Shown here: positions 12,880 through 27,589 of the stretch, piece after piece
How the letters are laid out: every line of letters begins with the position of its first letter
How positions within the stretch are numbered: the stretch's first letter is position 1
NCBI RefSeq assembly: GCF_027409185.1
Contig: NC_084478.1
Coordinates: 80,583,624 to 80,647,623, forward strand
Reading direction: 5' to 3'
Length of the DNA stretch: 64,000 nt
DNA from: Cynocephalus volans
Taxonomy: Eukaryota > Chordata > Mammalia > Dermoptera > Cynocephalidae
Made by a program: the position numbers and the translations under genes
The notes under the pieces: generated by a model
Databases searched by the model: none
Told to the model about the DNA's origin: nothing
The model's input: the letters and a program-made list of their open reading frames with translations, nothing else

Positions 12880-15180
12880 CTTGGCCTCTATACTTTTGGA
12901 GGACCTGAACTAGCAAAAGGGATCCCAGGAGTGGTCGGAGAAAAGACAGTAAGATGGGGTTTATGGACCGGTTCACTCACCAGTGCAATGGCAAAGAGGA
13001 TGGCACCCCCGTTTTTATGTGGGGCATGGATAATCTCTAACACAAGGTGACCTCCTGATTGCTTAAGATTTCACCATTTGTTACCCGGGAAACACTCCCA
13101 TGAAGGGTCTCACCCTTGTCGAGGAGATGATCCAGGCATTTGCACAGTGTGGAGGGGAGAATGTCTACATGGATGGTGGAGTGTCTGGTGATTGTTCAGT
13201 TGCATTGAAGCCTGGCAGAGAGATAATGAGAAACTAAGGGACAATACCACACAGTTAAGGGCTAAGTGTAAGACCCAGAAGGCCTCCTTGCTGGCTTACA
13301 AGGAGGCCCTTACCTCCTGCAGATGCTGAGCAGACACAAGTGAGGAGCATCATATCGACATGATTCAATGACAGGAGATGCAGAACTCAGACATGTACAT
13401 CCTCAACCAGCACAGGCCTTTTATGTGAAGGTTGGGGCACTGTTCGGGAAAACCTCGGACCCTGAAATGGGGGATGAGGATATTGGGACAAATTTCCCTG
13501 AAAACGTTGGTTTTGCAGACCCGCACCTCCTGAAGCTTCAGAGCTTGCAGGGTGCTCATTCCTTCACCAGGAAGAGCTATCACATGCCCTGTGCTGGTAG
13601 ATGCTACAGAGTCCTCGCCCCCACAGAGAAACAGGTGCCTCCCTCAGGGCCACCCCCATCTCCTCTCCATAACCTCGCTGGGTAATGCTGAGCCTGATAA
13701 AGGAGGAAGTTGCAAAGAAGAGCTAGCCTATACTGGCAGAAGCCAGGGGAATACCCCCAGGATTGGATTTTGAGGGTGCTGGATCAAGGGGGATGTGTTA
13801 AGCATGCAAATTTTATTGAGTGGGGGCACTTTCTCGTGTCATGGGATTTAACACCCTGGCAAGGACTCTAAGAGATGGAGGAAATTCACTGCCAGGGTCA
13901 CCCTTAGAAGCTCTGAGAAAGCGATGGCCCACATGGAGAGAAGTGGAAATACTTGCCTTGGACTGGCAGATGGCAGAGAATGTAATAAAAAGGTTGAGTG
14001 ATGCAGCCACGCTGGAGCAGGTAGAAAATGTAAGGTCAGTCAACCAGCCTAAGGGTTATGTTCCACAGTAGTGCCGAGAGGACACACCATTCACCAAAGG
14101 CCATCAGGAGTGTTCTGATGAGAGGGGTCCCAGTATGACTAAGAGGTTTGGTGGTTGCTCTCCTCTTCAGGCCAACGGCGGAGATGAGGGAAGGAAGGTG
14201 GTCCAAGGCCTGGGCTTATTACTACCATCCATGGAATGATGTGAACCCAACATGATAGAGGACGGGGTGGCTCTTAACGAACAGACACCAGGAGACTACA
14301 TTTCCAGCAACAACCCTCAAGGTCAGAGGGGCAGTCAAGAGTGCTTGACCCGCAGGGAGCTGGGAGGATGGTTTATACTGCATGGCTCCCTAGGCACAAC
14401 TACAGCCAGAAAAAGGCAAGAATGGAGGAGCAGGAGGGTGGTCATCTCAGTAAAAAGTCACGATCCCTTGCTCAGTTCCTGCTCCTGGACTACTTTCAGA
14501 CTGACCCCACTGACTGAAGAGGTGGATGAGTCCTGAGAAAAAAGGACTCAGAAACAAGGTGGTGAGGATATACTGTTACCATTCTGCGGTCCTTACCTAA
14601 AGAGATTGACTGCCATTTTACTCAGGTGACTGGACCCTAGAGAAAGGGAGACAGCCAGACATTTCTAGGACTATTGGAAACAGGGCCAGAGGTGACACTG
14701 GTCCCGGAGGCCCAAGGTGTCATGATGGGGACCTGTCAATAAAAACAGTTGGGAACAGTGAGCCACTGGGTCCCAGGACTAACCACAATGGTCCTTTCTC
14801 CCATACACAAGTTCATCATTGTAAGTGATACACTTGGCACTGAAGTAGTAACTCCCATGTTGGGTCATTGGCCTGTAGAGTAAGAGACATCATGGTGGGG
14901 AAGGCCGTGTGGAATCCCTGACACTGGCCCCCACCCAGGCCAAGAAATGAAGTCAATGAAGATATTGGATCGTGGTGGGGGCAGAGGCATTGGCAGAGAT
15001 TGATACCACCACTGAAGACCTATAGGACGCAGGAAGAGAGGCTGGGAGAGTGGCAGGGATGAAGAGAGCAGAGAAGGTTGAAACAGTTCTAGGATTTGCT
15101 GTATGGGAGAGGGAAGGAGGAAGGGAACGGTAATGAGGAGAGGTACACTGGGGGCTTCAGCTAGAAGCGATGGGTAATGT
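12880..15180 (+). mobile_element. Decayed ERVL/MaLR-like internal region
   Basis: Short broken frames (for example 13820-14071, 83 residues) and word order recall the gag-like internal part of ERVL/MaLR elements, as do the CAGAGAATGTAATAAAAAGGTTGAG and GTGCTTGACCCGCAGGGAGCTG blocks. All frames are interrupted; no LTR pair could be placed. The assignment rests on recollection of the family and is tentative. Confidence 0.4.
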
Positions 15181-15808
15181 TTCTTAAGACGGGTGGTGGG
15201 TATAGAAGATTTTGCTGTACCTTTTGTTATCCCTTTTGGCACATCTGAAACAGTACACCATGTCTTTAAAAGTGTTCGTGGGGACTGGGAGAGGAAGTTA
15301 TGCAGACACAGGCAGGATTTGTGGAGGGCCCGCTTCAGGTGCACGATCACAGATTTCTAGAGGACCCACTCTGCCCTGCTCTGCAACCTTCTCCAGCAGG
15401 GTAGGCTTCTCAGGTGCAGACCAAGAAAAATCGGTCATTTGACTTTACACAGGCAAGAGGCCTTCGGACACTGTAGGCCTCTAATAGAGATCAGCCAGAG
15501 TGGGATGTATGGCGAAGAGGCAACGGAAAGACAGGTGAGTATGAGGGGGAAAGAGAGGAAGGAAGGTGCGGAAGGAATGAAAATGAAGGAGGGTGTGAAA
15601 GGCTGCTGGAGTGAGGGTTGGGTGGCAAGCAAGGGAAACTGTAACACTCCAGGGCCTTAAAAACCACGGAAGGGACCACTCCTCAGATACCAGGACTGCT
15701 CAGCTCAGGGCAGCTGGGAACTGGCAGTTTTGGGGAAAATATAACAGAAAATTGGCGCCCCTCTGCCACTGTGAAGCCTTTGTTGTGTGTCCTTTCCAGG
15801 CCTCTCAA
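15181..15808. other. Unassigned sequence, unit 1
   Basis: Contains a purine-rich stretch (about 15,540-15,600). I see no gene or clear repeat. The same stretch is at 50,036-50,663. Confidence 0.5.
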
Positions 15809-16345
15809 TGCTGGGAATATACCCAGAGGAATGGAAATCATCAAGTTCGAAGGTATACCTGTTCCCCAATGTTCATCGCAGCACTCTTTACAATAGCCAA
15901 GAGTTGGAACCAGCCCAAATGTCCATCATCGGATGAGTGGATACGGAAAATGTGGTACATCTACACAATGGAATACTACTCAGCTATAAAAACGAATGAA
16001 ATACTGCCATTTGCAACAACATGGATGGACCTTGAGAGAATTATATTAAGTGAAACGAGTCAGGCACAGAAAGAGAAATACCACATGTTCTCACTTATTG
16101 GTGGGAGCTAAAAATAAATAAATAAAATCACACACACACACACACACACAAAAGCCGGGGGTGGGGGGGCGAAGAAGATATAACAACTACAATTCCTTGA
16201 AGTTGATACAACAAGCAAACAGAAAGGACATTGTTGGGTGGGAGGGAGGGGAGGGAGGAGGGAGGGAGGTTTCGGTGATGGGCCACAATAATCAACCACA
16301 TTGTATATCGACAAAGAAAAAATTAAAACAAAACAAAGCAAACAA
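15809..16345 (+). mobile_element. 5'-truncated L1 (young), plus strand
   Basis: The last part of L1 ORF2 is readable in one frame (about 15,809-16,111, including [16 protein letters not shown]-like text and the FSLIGGS end). It is followed by a (CA)n run at about 16,130-16,150, a G-rich 3' UTR and an A-rich tail. It belongs to the same subfamily as the insertions at 5149 and 30786. Confidence 0.88.
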
Positions 16346-16734
16346 AAAACCCACACGGTTACAAAGGACATGTGTGATTGGCATGGGGTTTTCAGTTTAC
16401 AAATGTGTATCCAAAGCTATGCATTGTTCTGCAACTCGCTGCATGTAGTCACAAGAATGCTTTTGAAATGTGTTAACAACCCCCTGGCTTCCTTAGGACT
16501 GCTGAGTTTTAATGTACTGGCTGCATACGCCACATTGTATTCGTCCACTCCTTTACTGATGGGAATTTAGAGCCTTCCCAGATTTTCCCTTCACCAATAT
16601 CCTTGTTCATGTGTCCTTGCACACTAGACCTACCAGCGTTTCTCCGGAAGATGTACCGGGCAGGTCCTCCAGGTCATTGAGGGAACTGGGCGTTTTTCAG
16701 TTTTAAGAGTCTCAGCTCCCAGCACGGAATCTAG
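16346..16734. other. Unassigned sequence before arm 2
   Basis: Possibly an old LINE remnant (CCACTCCTTTACTGATGGGAATTTA block), but too diverged to assign. The same stretch is at 51,201-51,589. Confidence 0.4.
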
Positions 16735-16935
16735 GTCCAGACTGCTTGATTTCCATACTGCCCCGGATACCAACAAGCCCAGTGACCTTGGGCGGGTCAA
16801 TGAGCCTCTCTGTGCCTGTTTCCTGGCCTCTAAGAAGGCGGTAATAACGGGTACTTCAACTTAGGACTGTCCTGGGAAGGAACTGATGTTTATCTACAGT
16901 GCTTAGAAGAGTGCCAGGCTCATAGTAAATGTATA
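16735..16935 (+). repeat. MIR at the inner arm edge (arm 2)
   Basis: Uninterrupted plus-strand counterpart. The inverted-repeat homology begins at 16751, within the element. Confidence 0.65.
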
Positions 16936-16963
16936 ATTTGCAGTTCACGGATCCTGCCAAATC

Positions 16964-17021
16964 CGCCCCCCTCCCCCTCCACAAACGGCGCCCCCACCCC
17001 CGCACCCCCACCCCCACCCCC
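16964..17021 (-). repeat. Short G-rich tract, arm 2
   Basis: C-rich on the plus strand; the unexpanded counterpart of the arm 1 tract, still with several runs of five C. Confidence 0.75.
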
Positions 17022-17493
17022 AGCAGTGAGCAAAAGCACTGGTTCACTCATAGCCTCTCCGACCCTTGGAATGATTAAGCTCTTTAATTTCTGTAAACCT
17101 GGCATGTGAACATCGATTCGTGATTTTCGTTTGCATCTTCGGGATCAGCGATGGTGAGCATCTTTTGCGGTGTCGTTGGCCACTGGGGTTCCCACTTCTT
17201 TGAATTAACTCGGGTGGGGGATTCTGGGAGAGGTGGGCAAACTCCGACCTGCCAAACCGCCAACACGGCCTGCCAGTAAACTCTCACGGGCACGCAGCCA
17301 CGCGTGGATTTGGTTACCTAGAGGAATCGAGCACTTGCGGCGGAGACGGCACAGCCTGAAATCCTAAAACATTTGCTATCTGGCCCTTTACGAAAACAAA
17401 ATACGCCGACCTCTGATTACTGACCGTGGGCATCCTTGCCCATTTTCCTATGGGGTGGTGAGCCTTGCTGTGGAATAGAGGCTCGCAAATCCT

Positions 17494-17614
17494 TTCTACT
17501 CTGTGTGCTTCCCATCCGTCATTACATTTAATCCTCACCAGCCCGAGTTAGGTGCTGTTATTTCTCCCGCTTTACCGATGGGAATGGGAAACTGAGGCTG
17601 AGAGATGTGGCTCT
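17494..17614 (-). repeat. MIR fragment in arm 2
   Basis: Mirror of the arm 1 MIR, about 0.4-0.5 kb upstream of the gene. Confidence 0.7.
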
Positions 17615-17699
17615 CATTGGAAAGGAGATGCCTGGCCAGAGGCACTGGAGGGACAGGAAGAGGTGGGAAGAGAGCCCCGACACTGGGACACCACCCCCA

Positions 17700-17981
17700 G
17701 ACTGGCTGCGGATGGCCCAGCGAAACGACCGGCTTCCGCACCGCCCAAGCGCCCTCGTCCCTATTGGCTAGGGCCTTGAGGGGCAGCCCAACAAGAGACG
17801 CGCTGGTTGGTGGCGGGCGGACCAATGAGAAGGCTGCGGCGGGGCGGCCGAGGCGCGAGCCAAAGCCGCGCGGTGTTTGAGGCGATCTCGTGTGGCCCCT
17901 GTGGTGACGACGCGCGGCCTGGCTCGCCGGCCCTGAGGAGGCGGCCGTCTCTCTTCGACCCAGGCTTCGCGGACCGGCGAC
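17700..17981 (+). promoter_or_regulatory. CpG-island promoter of CXorf49 copy 2
   Basis: TATA-less and CpG-rich. An inverted CCAAT box (ATTGG) lies at 17763, a CCAAT at 17822-17826, a GC box at 17841-17847 and a TGACG half-CRE near 17904. One CpG present in the other three copies is lost here (A at 17740), which gives a copy-specific tag. Confidence 0.65.
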
Positions 17982-21421
<3,440 letters not shown>

Positions 21422-21682
21422 GGTGAGTGTTACACATACCATACCCCTTCCCACAATCCTGGTTACTTAGGAGGGCTGTGGGCTGGCCCTGGCTTGTGGC
21501 CCGTCCCTGACTCTGCTGTTTGACAGGTTGGACCCAGCCTCTTCGTACAAGACAAGCAGCTGATATCTTTGGAGCCCAGGAGCTGTGGCCAAGCTGCTTC
21601 CCTCCGGTTCTTCTTCAGAACAGGGGCTGTCTGTCTTCCCCTGTTTTTGCCCTCTCCCCACCCCAGTTCACAGCAGTTTCAA

Positions 21683-21688
21683 ATTAAA
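21683..21688 (+). terminator. Poly(A) signal ATTAAA, CXorf49 copy 2
   Basis: ATTAAA in the last non-coding exon with a downstream GT/T-rich element (about 21,702-21,720). Cleavage is expected near 21,705. Confidence 0.7.
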
Positions 21689-22013
21689 GTACCTCTCATG
21701 CTCTGTGGTCTGCCGTCTCTCTGGGGGGTGGCGCTGGGGTGGGGTGGAGTGGGGTGGGGAGTTGCTCCAGTTCAGAGTATTTTAAGAACAGTACCCCCTG
21801 GCATTCTGTGGTGGGCCTTCTCCCTGCAGGGAGGAGGGCCAGCCTCTGAGCAGGAGCCCTGCACTCAGGCTCACCAGAGTGCCCTGTGTCTAGGTTCTGT
21901 GCGGGCTCTGCCTGGCCAGTCGCTTTCCCCTGCAGGCCCTATTCACGTTCCCTTCTAATCTCCTCCTAGTTCCCATTCTTCACCGCTATTCCCCCGCCCC
22001 TTCAGCGGGCACT

Positions 22014-23558
22014 AACGAAACGACACCCTTCCAGAGCTCCAGTTTACCGTCTTACCTTTCCTCATTTGGCTCACTGTCCCAATTCTCCCCTCTCACCCTT
22101 CTTTTTTGTCACGAGCATCCTTGATCTGTCCCATGGCTTTACGCTGGTGGCCTTTCGTGCATGGTCATTTCAACGGGAATTAAAGAGCACAACTGAGCTC
22201 ATTTTCCCCCTTGCCAGGCCCAGTCTTCTTTGTGGATTCATTATCTCCCTCTGGTGCCACCATGCACCCGGACAACTCGGCGAGAAACCCGCTCGTCATC
22301 CTCCATTCCTCTTTGGCCCTTACCTTTGAAACCAAATCCTGTCAGTTCTCTCTCCTCACTTTCAGTAGAGGGGTAGAGGCAGAAGTCACATCCCGGTGGG
22401 TGGTGGAACCAAATGGAAGGCACCGGGAACGGGAAAGAAAAGAGCAGGTTAGTCTCTGGGTTGAAGGTAGGGGAAATGAGTCTGTTCAGGTGCCTCTGGG
22501 CCAACCTGGGGGACACTGCCTGCTGGCAGCTAGAGTGGATGGTCTAGTGATCAGAGCTTCCACATCCTTCATGTCCTAGCCAACTCACCACCCCTTCTCC
22601 AGCTGATCGGCCCCATACCCCTGATTTGAAAATGGCCACTTAGTTTCTAGGGCAAGTGTTGGTGATGGGTCTGAATGTTCTTGGGGAGATATTCCCCATC
22701 AAATACCGTTCGACCACCCCCATGACAGATTTTCCCGGACATGCTCTTTCTGTGTCCCAGCTCAATCTTGCAGACTGTCTTTGGGTCACACGAGATTTTG
22801 CCTCAGCTCCGTGTTCTGATTTCACCCCCACTGACAGTTGGGATCGCCTCTTTCCTTCAGCCAGGATCCAAGGCTGGGTGGGCTGGAGACTCAGAGGGAC
22901 AGATTCGTGTTCGAGTGAGGTGACTGTAGGTTCTGCCAGCTCCCATTCCCGAGAGACTGGGTGTTTATAGCCAGAGAGGGGACAAGTGAAGATAGATCTC
23001 TCAAGGTTTTTGGGTGTGTATGCCTGATTCCGCGAGTAAAGGGAGTAGAGGCAGTGCTCAAGAATCCCTGAGACTGAATGAGCAAAAGCGAGGGCGGGAT
23101 GTACCTTTTGCAGGAGGTGTTTTTCAAGTTCGAAAGCATAGGAGGGCATGGAGTGTGATGACGTGGGAGTCACCAGACCCAATGATGGAGTCAGGGCTCT
23201 CATGGAGTCACTGGAGTAGGCCCTTGATCCTACTGTGGGATGAATATGATGTCTCAAAAATCTGGTGTGTGTGGGTGGAATGATAATGTGAAGGCTGGTT
23301 ATCTCGCAGTAGCTGGGACATGCCTCATCTTTGAAGCAGGGAGCTCCCACGGGAGACTGCCACGACCTGAGTTAATCAAGACACAGTTAGTATGGGTGCA
23401 GCGAGGATGGAAAGTGGGAAAGAGGGACTGCACTTAGAAAATTGGCCAGCCTTGGTACCACCCTTCCCCCATATTGTCACTGTCTCCCTTTCAGGCCCCG
23501 AGTATGAGCTCAGGGAGACAGATCATCATGCATGTGGCAGGACAATCACAGACCTCAG
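22014..23558. other. Gene 3' flank within arm 2, no gene recognised
   Basis: About 1.5 kb shared by arms 2, 3 and 4. It holds an antisense open frame of 236 codons (23350-22640) that survives in all copies, but it has no recognisable domain and low-complexity composition. The copies are too similar for frame conservation to mean selection. Counterparts are 33,304-34,850 and 56,869-58,414. Confidence 0.6.
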
Positions 23559-23636
23559 AGCCACGGGCCAGCCCCAGTTATCTAACGTTAAATAACAAGC
23601 AACACTAACCTACATCATTGAAGAATGCATATTTAA

Positions 23637-23797
23637 GGCTGGCCCATGGCTCACTTGGGAATGTGTGGTGCTGATAACACCAAGGCCACAGGTTCGGATC
23701 CCTGTATAGGGATGGCCAGTTCGCTCACTTGGGAGAGCCTAGTGCTTAGGATCCCCTTACCGGTCATCTTGATTAAAACAAAACAAACAAACAAAAA
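23637..23797 (+). mobile_element. CYN-type dimeric SINE (spacer B, unit 1)
   Basis: tRNA-Ile-like first half with GGTTCGGATCCCT B box, a shortened second half, and an A-rich tail. Perfect 15-bp target duplications lie at 23621-23635 and 23798-23812. Confidence 0.9.
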
Positions 23798-23814
23798 AAG
23801 AATGCATATTTAGA

Positions 23815-24075
23815 ATGATAAGACGATAGGGAAAAGCAAGGAAAGGATGACCACAAAAGCAAGGATGTGGGTTTCCTCTTGGAGGAGAAATGGATCGAGA
23901 TCAGGCAGGGACACTCCAGGAGAGTTGGGGGATGCCGGTGGTGTTTTCTGTGACCCAAAGGGGTGTTTCCATAGAGGTGCACTTGATAATCGTTTATTTA
24001 ACGATGCATGTATATTGTGATTCTTCCTTTCTGTATGTTACATTTCACCATAAAAGGAGAAAAAAAATAGTGCTA
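23815..24075 (+). repeat. Old L1 3'-end fragment
   Basis: Resembles an old L1 3' UTR, ending TTCTGTATGTTACATTTCACCATAAAA. Confidence 0.5.
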
Positions 24076-25349
24076 AGGGAAATAACATCCCCGTAAACAT
24101 ACTGTGAGAATTTTATAACCGTTTAATTTATAGTAATAGCTTTATTTTCAAATACTCATAGAATTTACTTAAAATAATAGGAACGATGCTTACCTAATTG
24201 CATTATCATTCTCTATTTTTTATGACTATTCCATTTTCATTCAGAATTCAATTGTGATTTTGAGTTGGAAACCCACAGAAAGATTGTACTTAGTTACAAT
24301 TTCTCAGAGGAGATTTTGCCACCTCCCCATCCACTTATTTTCAGAAGTGGAGGACCAAGAACCGGAAAAAAAGAAATAAAGGTCAAAAGAAATCCAAAAG
24401 GTGTGCCTGTGTTGTAATACATTCATTTGACAGGGGAGGGCAGTGCCGTTTGGGCTATTTGTTGGGAAGTACGTGACGGCTGCCCCTGATTTCATGTCTT
24501 TCGAGTTTGTCCTTTTCTTTACTATAGCTGCTGAGACTGAAGGGGTTATTTGTGCCAATAAAGGCAGTGGTGGTGGTGATTGTTGTTTTGATGGGCTGCA
24601 TCTCATTTGCCTGTTTGACATTTCTGTCTTCACACCAGCCTTCCCCTGCTTCCCCAACAACTCTTTTCTTCCTCTTTCTTCTCCCCAGGCAGAAAGTGAG
24701 ACCACTGATGTGCTAGACTAGGCGTGGGGCCCTGACAGGCAGAGAAACAGCAAGTGGGTGTGCGCAGCCCTTCAAGGCCTTATTGTTTATGGGGAGTAAA
24801 GCTAAAACAATTTTCCTGAAAAGTCACGCTTCAGCCTACAGTGAATTTCCCCTGATTTTTTTTTTCTTGTCTGCTCCCCAGCTGACACAATTAAAGTCTC
24901 CACACTGGTTGGTGGCACGAATAGGGTCAAGTAGGAAGAATGCTGTGGTTATTTATTTCATCAATTGATGAAATGGAATAAAAATGATTCTCTGGGGCCA
25001 TCCCCTCTATCTAAAGATAAATTGTATTTCCCATTATAATTACTACTTCATTCTCTGACCCCATTATTTAGAAGTCCAGCTACTATTAAGTCACCTTTCT
25101 TATTTAAGGATGGCTATGAAGCAGAAATAAAGAAACCATTTATATTGAAACTTTACTTTGAATGACTACTTATTTAAAGGGTCTTCTTAGATTCTTAATA
25201 GGGAATTTTCCTCCCTTTAAACTATATTTTCTTTTTTGCTAATTCTATTAAACCATTAGAAGACATTTTGGGGGAAAAAATGATTTTACCCATAATTCTA
25301 GGACCTAAATGTCTCAACTGATTTTTTTTTTTTCCTCCATGATTCCTGC
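24076..25349. other. AT-rich unassigned sequence, unit 1
   Basis: No gene or clear repeat. It includes the inverted motif TTTCATCAATTGATGAAA at 24,956-24,973. Several unit 1/unit 2 differences fall in the first 800 bases. The same stretch is at 58,932-60,205. Confidence 0.5.
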
Positions 25350-25530
25350 CCTAGAATCATAGAAGCATAGAATATTAGAGCTAGAAGAACTCCTGGAGAA
25401 ATCTAATAGGCCAACTCCTGGGCAGTGTACAAGTGAGGAATCTGAGATGTGGAGGGGCAGTACTATGTCAAGGCTACTAGATAGTTCAAGCCTGTGCCTC
25501 TTCAGTCTCCATTTTGTCCTTCAGCAGGGC
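25350..25530 (+). repeat. Ancient interspersed repeat (family uncertain)
   Basis: The pattern AGAATCATAGAAGCATAGAATATTAGAGCTAGAAGAACTCCTGG, then CAAGTGAGGAATCTGAGATG, is typical of a widespread mammalian fossil repeat. I cannot name the family with confidence. The same element is at 60,206-60,386. Confidence 0.4.
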
Positions 25531-25895
25531 AGAAGCCCCTCCATCTCCTCATACTCAGGCCTCGTGTGGATTGATATCAAATTTGGTGCAGCTTCTTCCC
25601 AATCTCTTGATTAGTTCTAAGCACTGAAGTCTATCCCATTTGCTGTAACTTACAGCTAGAGCCTGATTAACCCATGTGAGCACCCCAGGTGAAGAAGCAG
25701 CTGTCCCTTTTACCCCGTCCACAGGACCTGTGGTGCTCTGGGGTCACCCAAGATGGTTGTCTCTTGTTATCGTAAGTTCTTTACAGGCCTAGCAGATGGC
25801 AGAGTAAGGTAGGTGTTGGGATAATAGAATGGTTTGGTCAGGACCCTCACCTCAGGGCCTGTTGGGTGTGGTTTTAGCACATCCATTGTAAGCAA

Positions 25896-25896
<1 letters not shown>

Positions 25897-25947
<51 letters not shown>
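25897..25947 (+). repeat. (TG)n microsatellite, unit 1
   Basis: About 25 TG units with one TT interruption. Confidence 0.95.
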
Positions 25948-26538
25948 AGTTAGTGCGTATGCACGCCAATGTATCTTTTTAGTTTTGTTGCTATTCTTGT
26001 GTTCTTCAGAGAGAGAGAGAGTTTTAGTGAAGCAGGTGGGTGGGCATTGGCCTCGGGCGTGTGCCCCATGCAGCCATGCTTTCCAACCTATGGCTCCAAG
26101 GACCTTTTGGACTGTTACCTAGCTCACAGACCTGTGTGTAAGGGGTCTGGTGACCCAGCCTGGTGTCTGAGGGGTCTGGGGACCCAGCCTGGCATGTGAA
26201 GGGTTTGTGACCCAGTCTGTGAATGGGCTTGAGGGGTCTGGGAGCTCCAGACCCAGCCCTAGCTCAACAATCAGCCCAGTCAGTGCAGAATTACCAGCAG
26301 GTAAAAGAGCCAGACAACTGGCATAGTCATGGTCGAGTAGCTTTACAATTGGCATCACGAATAGGATTAAGAGCTAGACAATTGGTGCTGTGAGCAGGAT
26401 TCCAGACATTAGCCACAGCTGTAGTGACACAGTAGGGCAAGCACTAGATGACCTGGCTCTCTCGTAACCTGCTGAAAATCACTTCCCCTTTTTGAACCTC
26501 CATTTTTACATCTGTGAAAAGAGGAAGGTGGCCTGGAA
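25948..26538. other. Unassigned sequence with degenerate minisatellite
   Basis: At about 26,135-26,250 a GGGGTCTGGGGACCCAGCCTGG-type unit recurs three to four times in degenerate form. No gene seen. The same stretch is at 60,804-61,394. Confidence 0.5.
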
Positions 26539-27057
26539 CAGTGGTTCTCAACCTGGTGTCCATGAACTTCCTGAAATCATGTGCCATGTTGTGGGGAGTG
26601 ATGTATGTAGTCTCCTGTGTAGAGTGTACAGAGCTTTCCTCAGATTCTCAAAGGGGTCCTGTTGTGGACTGAATTGTGTCTACCCAAAATTCATATGTTG
26701 AAGCCCTAACCCCCAAATGTGACTGTACTTAGAGACAGGACCTTTAGGGAGGTAATTAGGGTTAAATGAGGGCAGGGCCCTAATCCAATAGGACTGGTGT
26801 CCTTATAAGAAGAGACACTAGAGCTCACTTTCTCTCTGCCATGTGAGTACACAGCAAGAAGGTGGCCATTTCCAAGTCAGGAGGAGGGTCTTCACCAAGA
26901 ATCAAATTTGCTTGCACCTTGATCTTGGACTTCTAGTGTCCAGAACTGTGAAAAAGTAAATTTCTGTTGTTTAAGCCACCCAGCCTGTGGTATTTGTTAG
27001 GGCAATGTGACAAGACTAATACAGGTCCTATAGCCCAAAAAAGATTCAGAGCCACTG
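26539..27057 (+). mobile_element. hAT (MER5/Charlie-like) fossil, split by an LTR
   Basis: Begins CAGTGGTTCTCAAC and ends GATTCAGAGCCACTG, which gives imperfect terminal inverted repeats of hAT-Charlie type. An LTR at 26660-27023 splits it. No clear 8-bp target duplication was found. Confidence 0.6.
26660..27023 (+). mobile_element. MLT1-type (ERVL-MaLR) solo LTR
   Basis: 364 bp, TG...CA, with a perfect 5-bp target duplication GGTCC (26655-26659 and 27024-27028). Typical MaLR wording: CTGAATTGTGTCTACCCAAAATTCATATGTTGAAG near the start and TTTCTGTTGTTTAAGCCACCCAG before the end. Confidence 0.85.
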
Positions 27058-27507
27058 GACTTCCTGGTCCCCAGAAACAGAGCTTGGACAGTCATGTTTT
27101 ACTGCAATATGACTCTAGATATTTTGCAGACTTCTTGAGTTTTTAACCTGTCGTATACATATTTTACATAGTTCTGATTATAGTGTATTCACAAATCCCT
27201 TTTCCTTTTTTCTGCTCAGAATTGTTATCAGTCATAATTATGATTATTATGTTAAATTATCAAAAGTCAAAGAAATAACCCAATTTTCTTATCGATTGCA
27301 TCTTTAGTCATACCGTTTTAAGTTTTGTTGTTCACAGTTAATTGTTTGATTCTGATGCTTTTTCTTAAAGCTCTTTACAAACAGTTATAATCTAAAGTGT
27401 TGTGCCTTCAAGGAAGTTCATGGGAAGAATGGAAAGGACTCTGACAAGTACAGGTTTCTGATAGCCTTTAGATCATATCATTGGACTAGGTAAGAATTTC
27501 CTAGTTG
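27058..27507. other. AT-rich unassigned sequence, unit 1
   Basis: No gene or clear repeat. The same stretch is at 61,914-62,363. Confidence 0.5.
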
Positions 27508-27573
27508 GAGCACAGTTTTATAACACCGAGGTCAAGGGTTCCCCATCCTGGCCAGCCGCCAAAAAAAAAAAAA
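27508..27573 (+). mobile_element. Truncated tRNA-Ile-like SINE
   Basis: Only the B-box half (TATAACACCGAGGTCAAGGGTTCC, then CTGGCCAGCCGCC) and a poly(A) tail remain. Confidence 0.75.
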
Positions 27574-27589
27574 ATGAGTTTTCCTGAAC

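Noticed and set aside
14865-15350. 161-codon minus-strand open frame
   Set aside because: Lies across the end of the ERVL-like relic, runs in the antisense direction and shows low-complexity content.
22305-23560. Gene conversion between arms 2, 3 and 4 in the 3' flank
   Set aside because: Sites checked one by one (22305, the G run near 22,510, 23,506, 23,530, 57,510, 57,562) are explained by private mutations in copy 2 or copy 4; no conversion is required there.
24893-24930. Second primer-binding-site-like sequence (TTGGTGGCACGAATAGGGTC)
   Set aside because: Resembles an ERV leader, but no LTR end was found just before it, so the match may be chance.
26119-26358. Direct repeats that could suggest a CRISPR-like array
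   Set aside because: Degenerate minisatellite units without regular spacers, in mammalian DNA.
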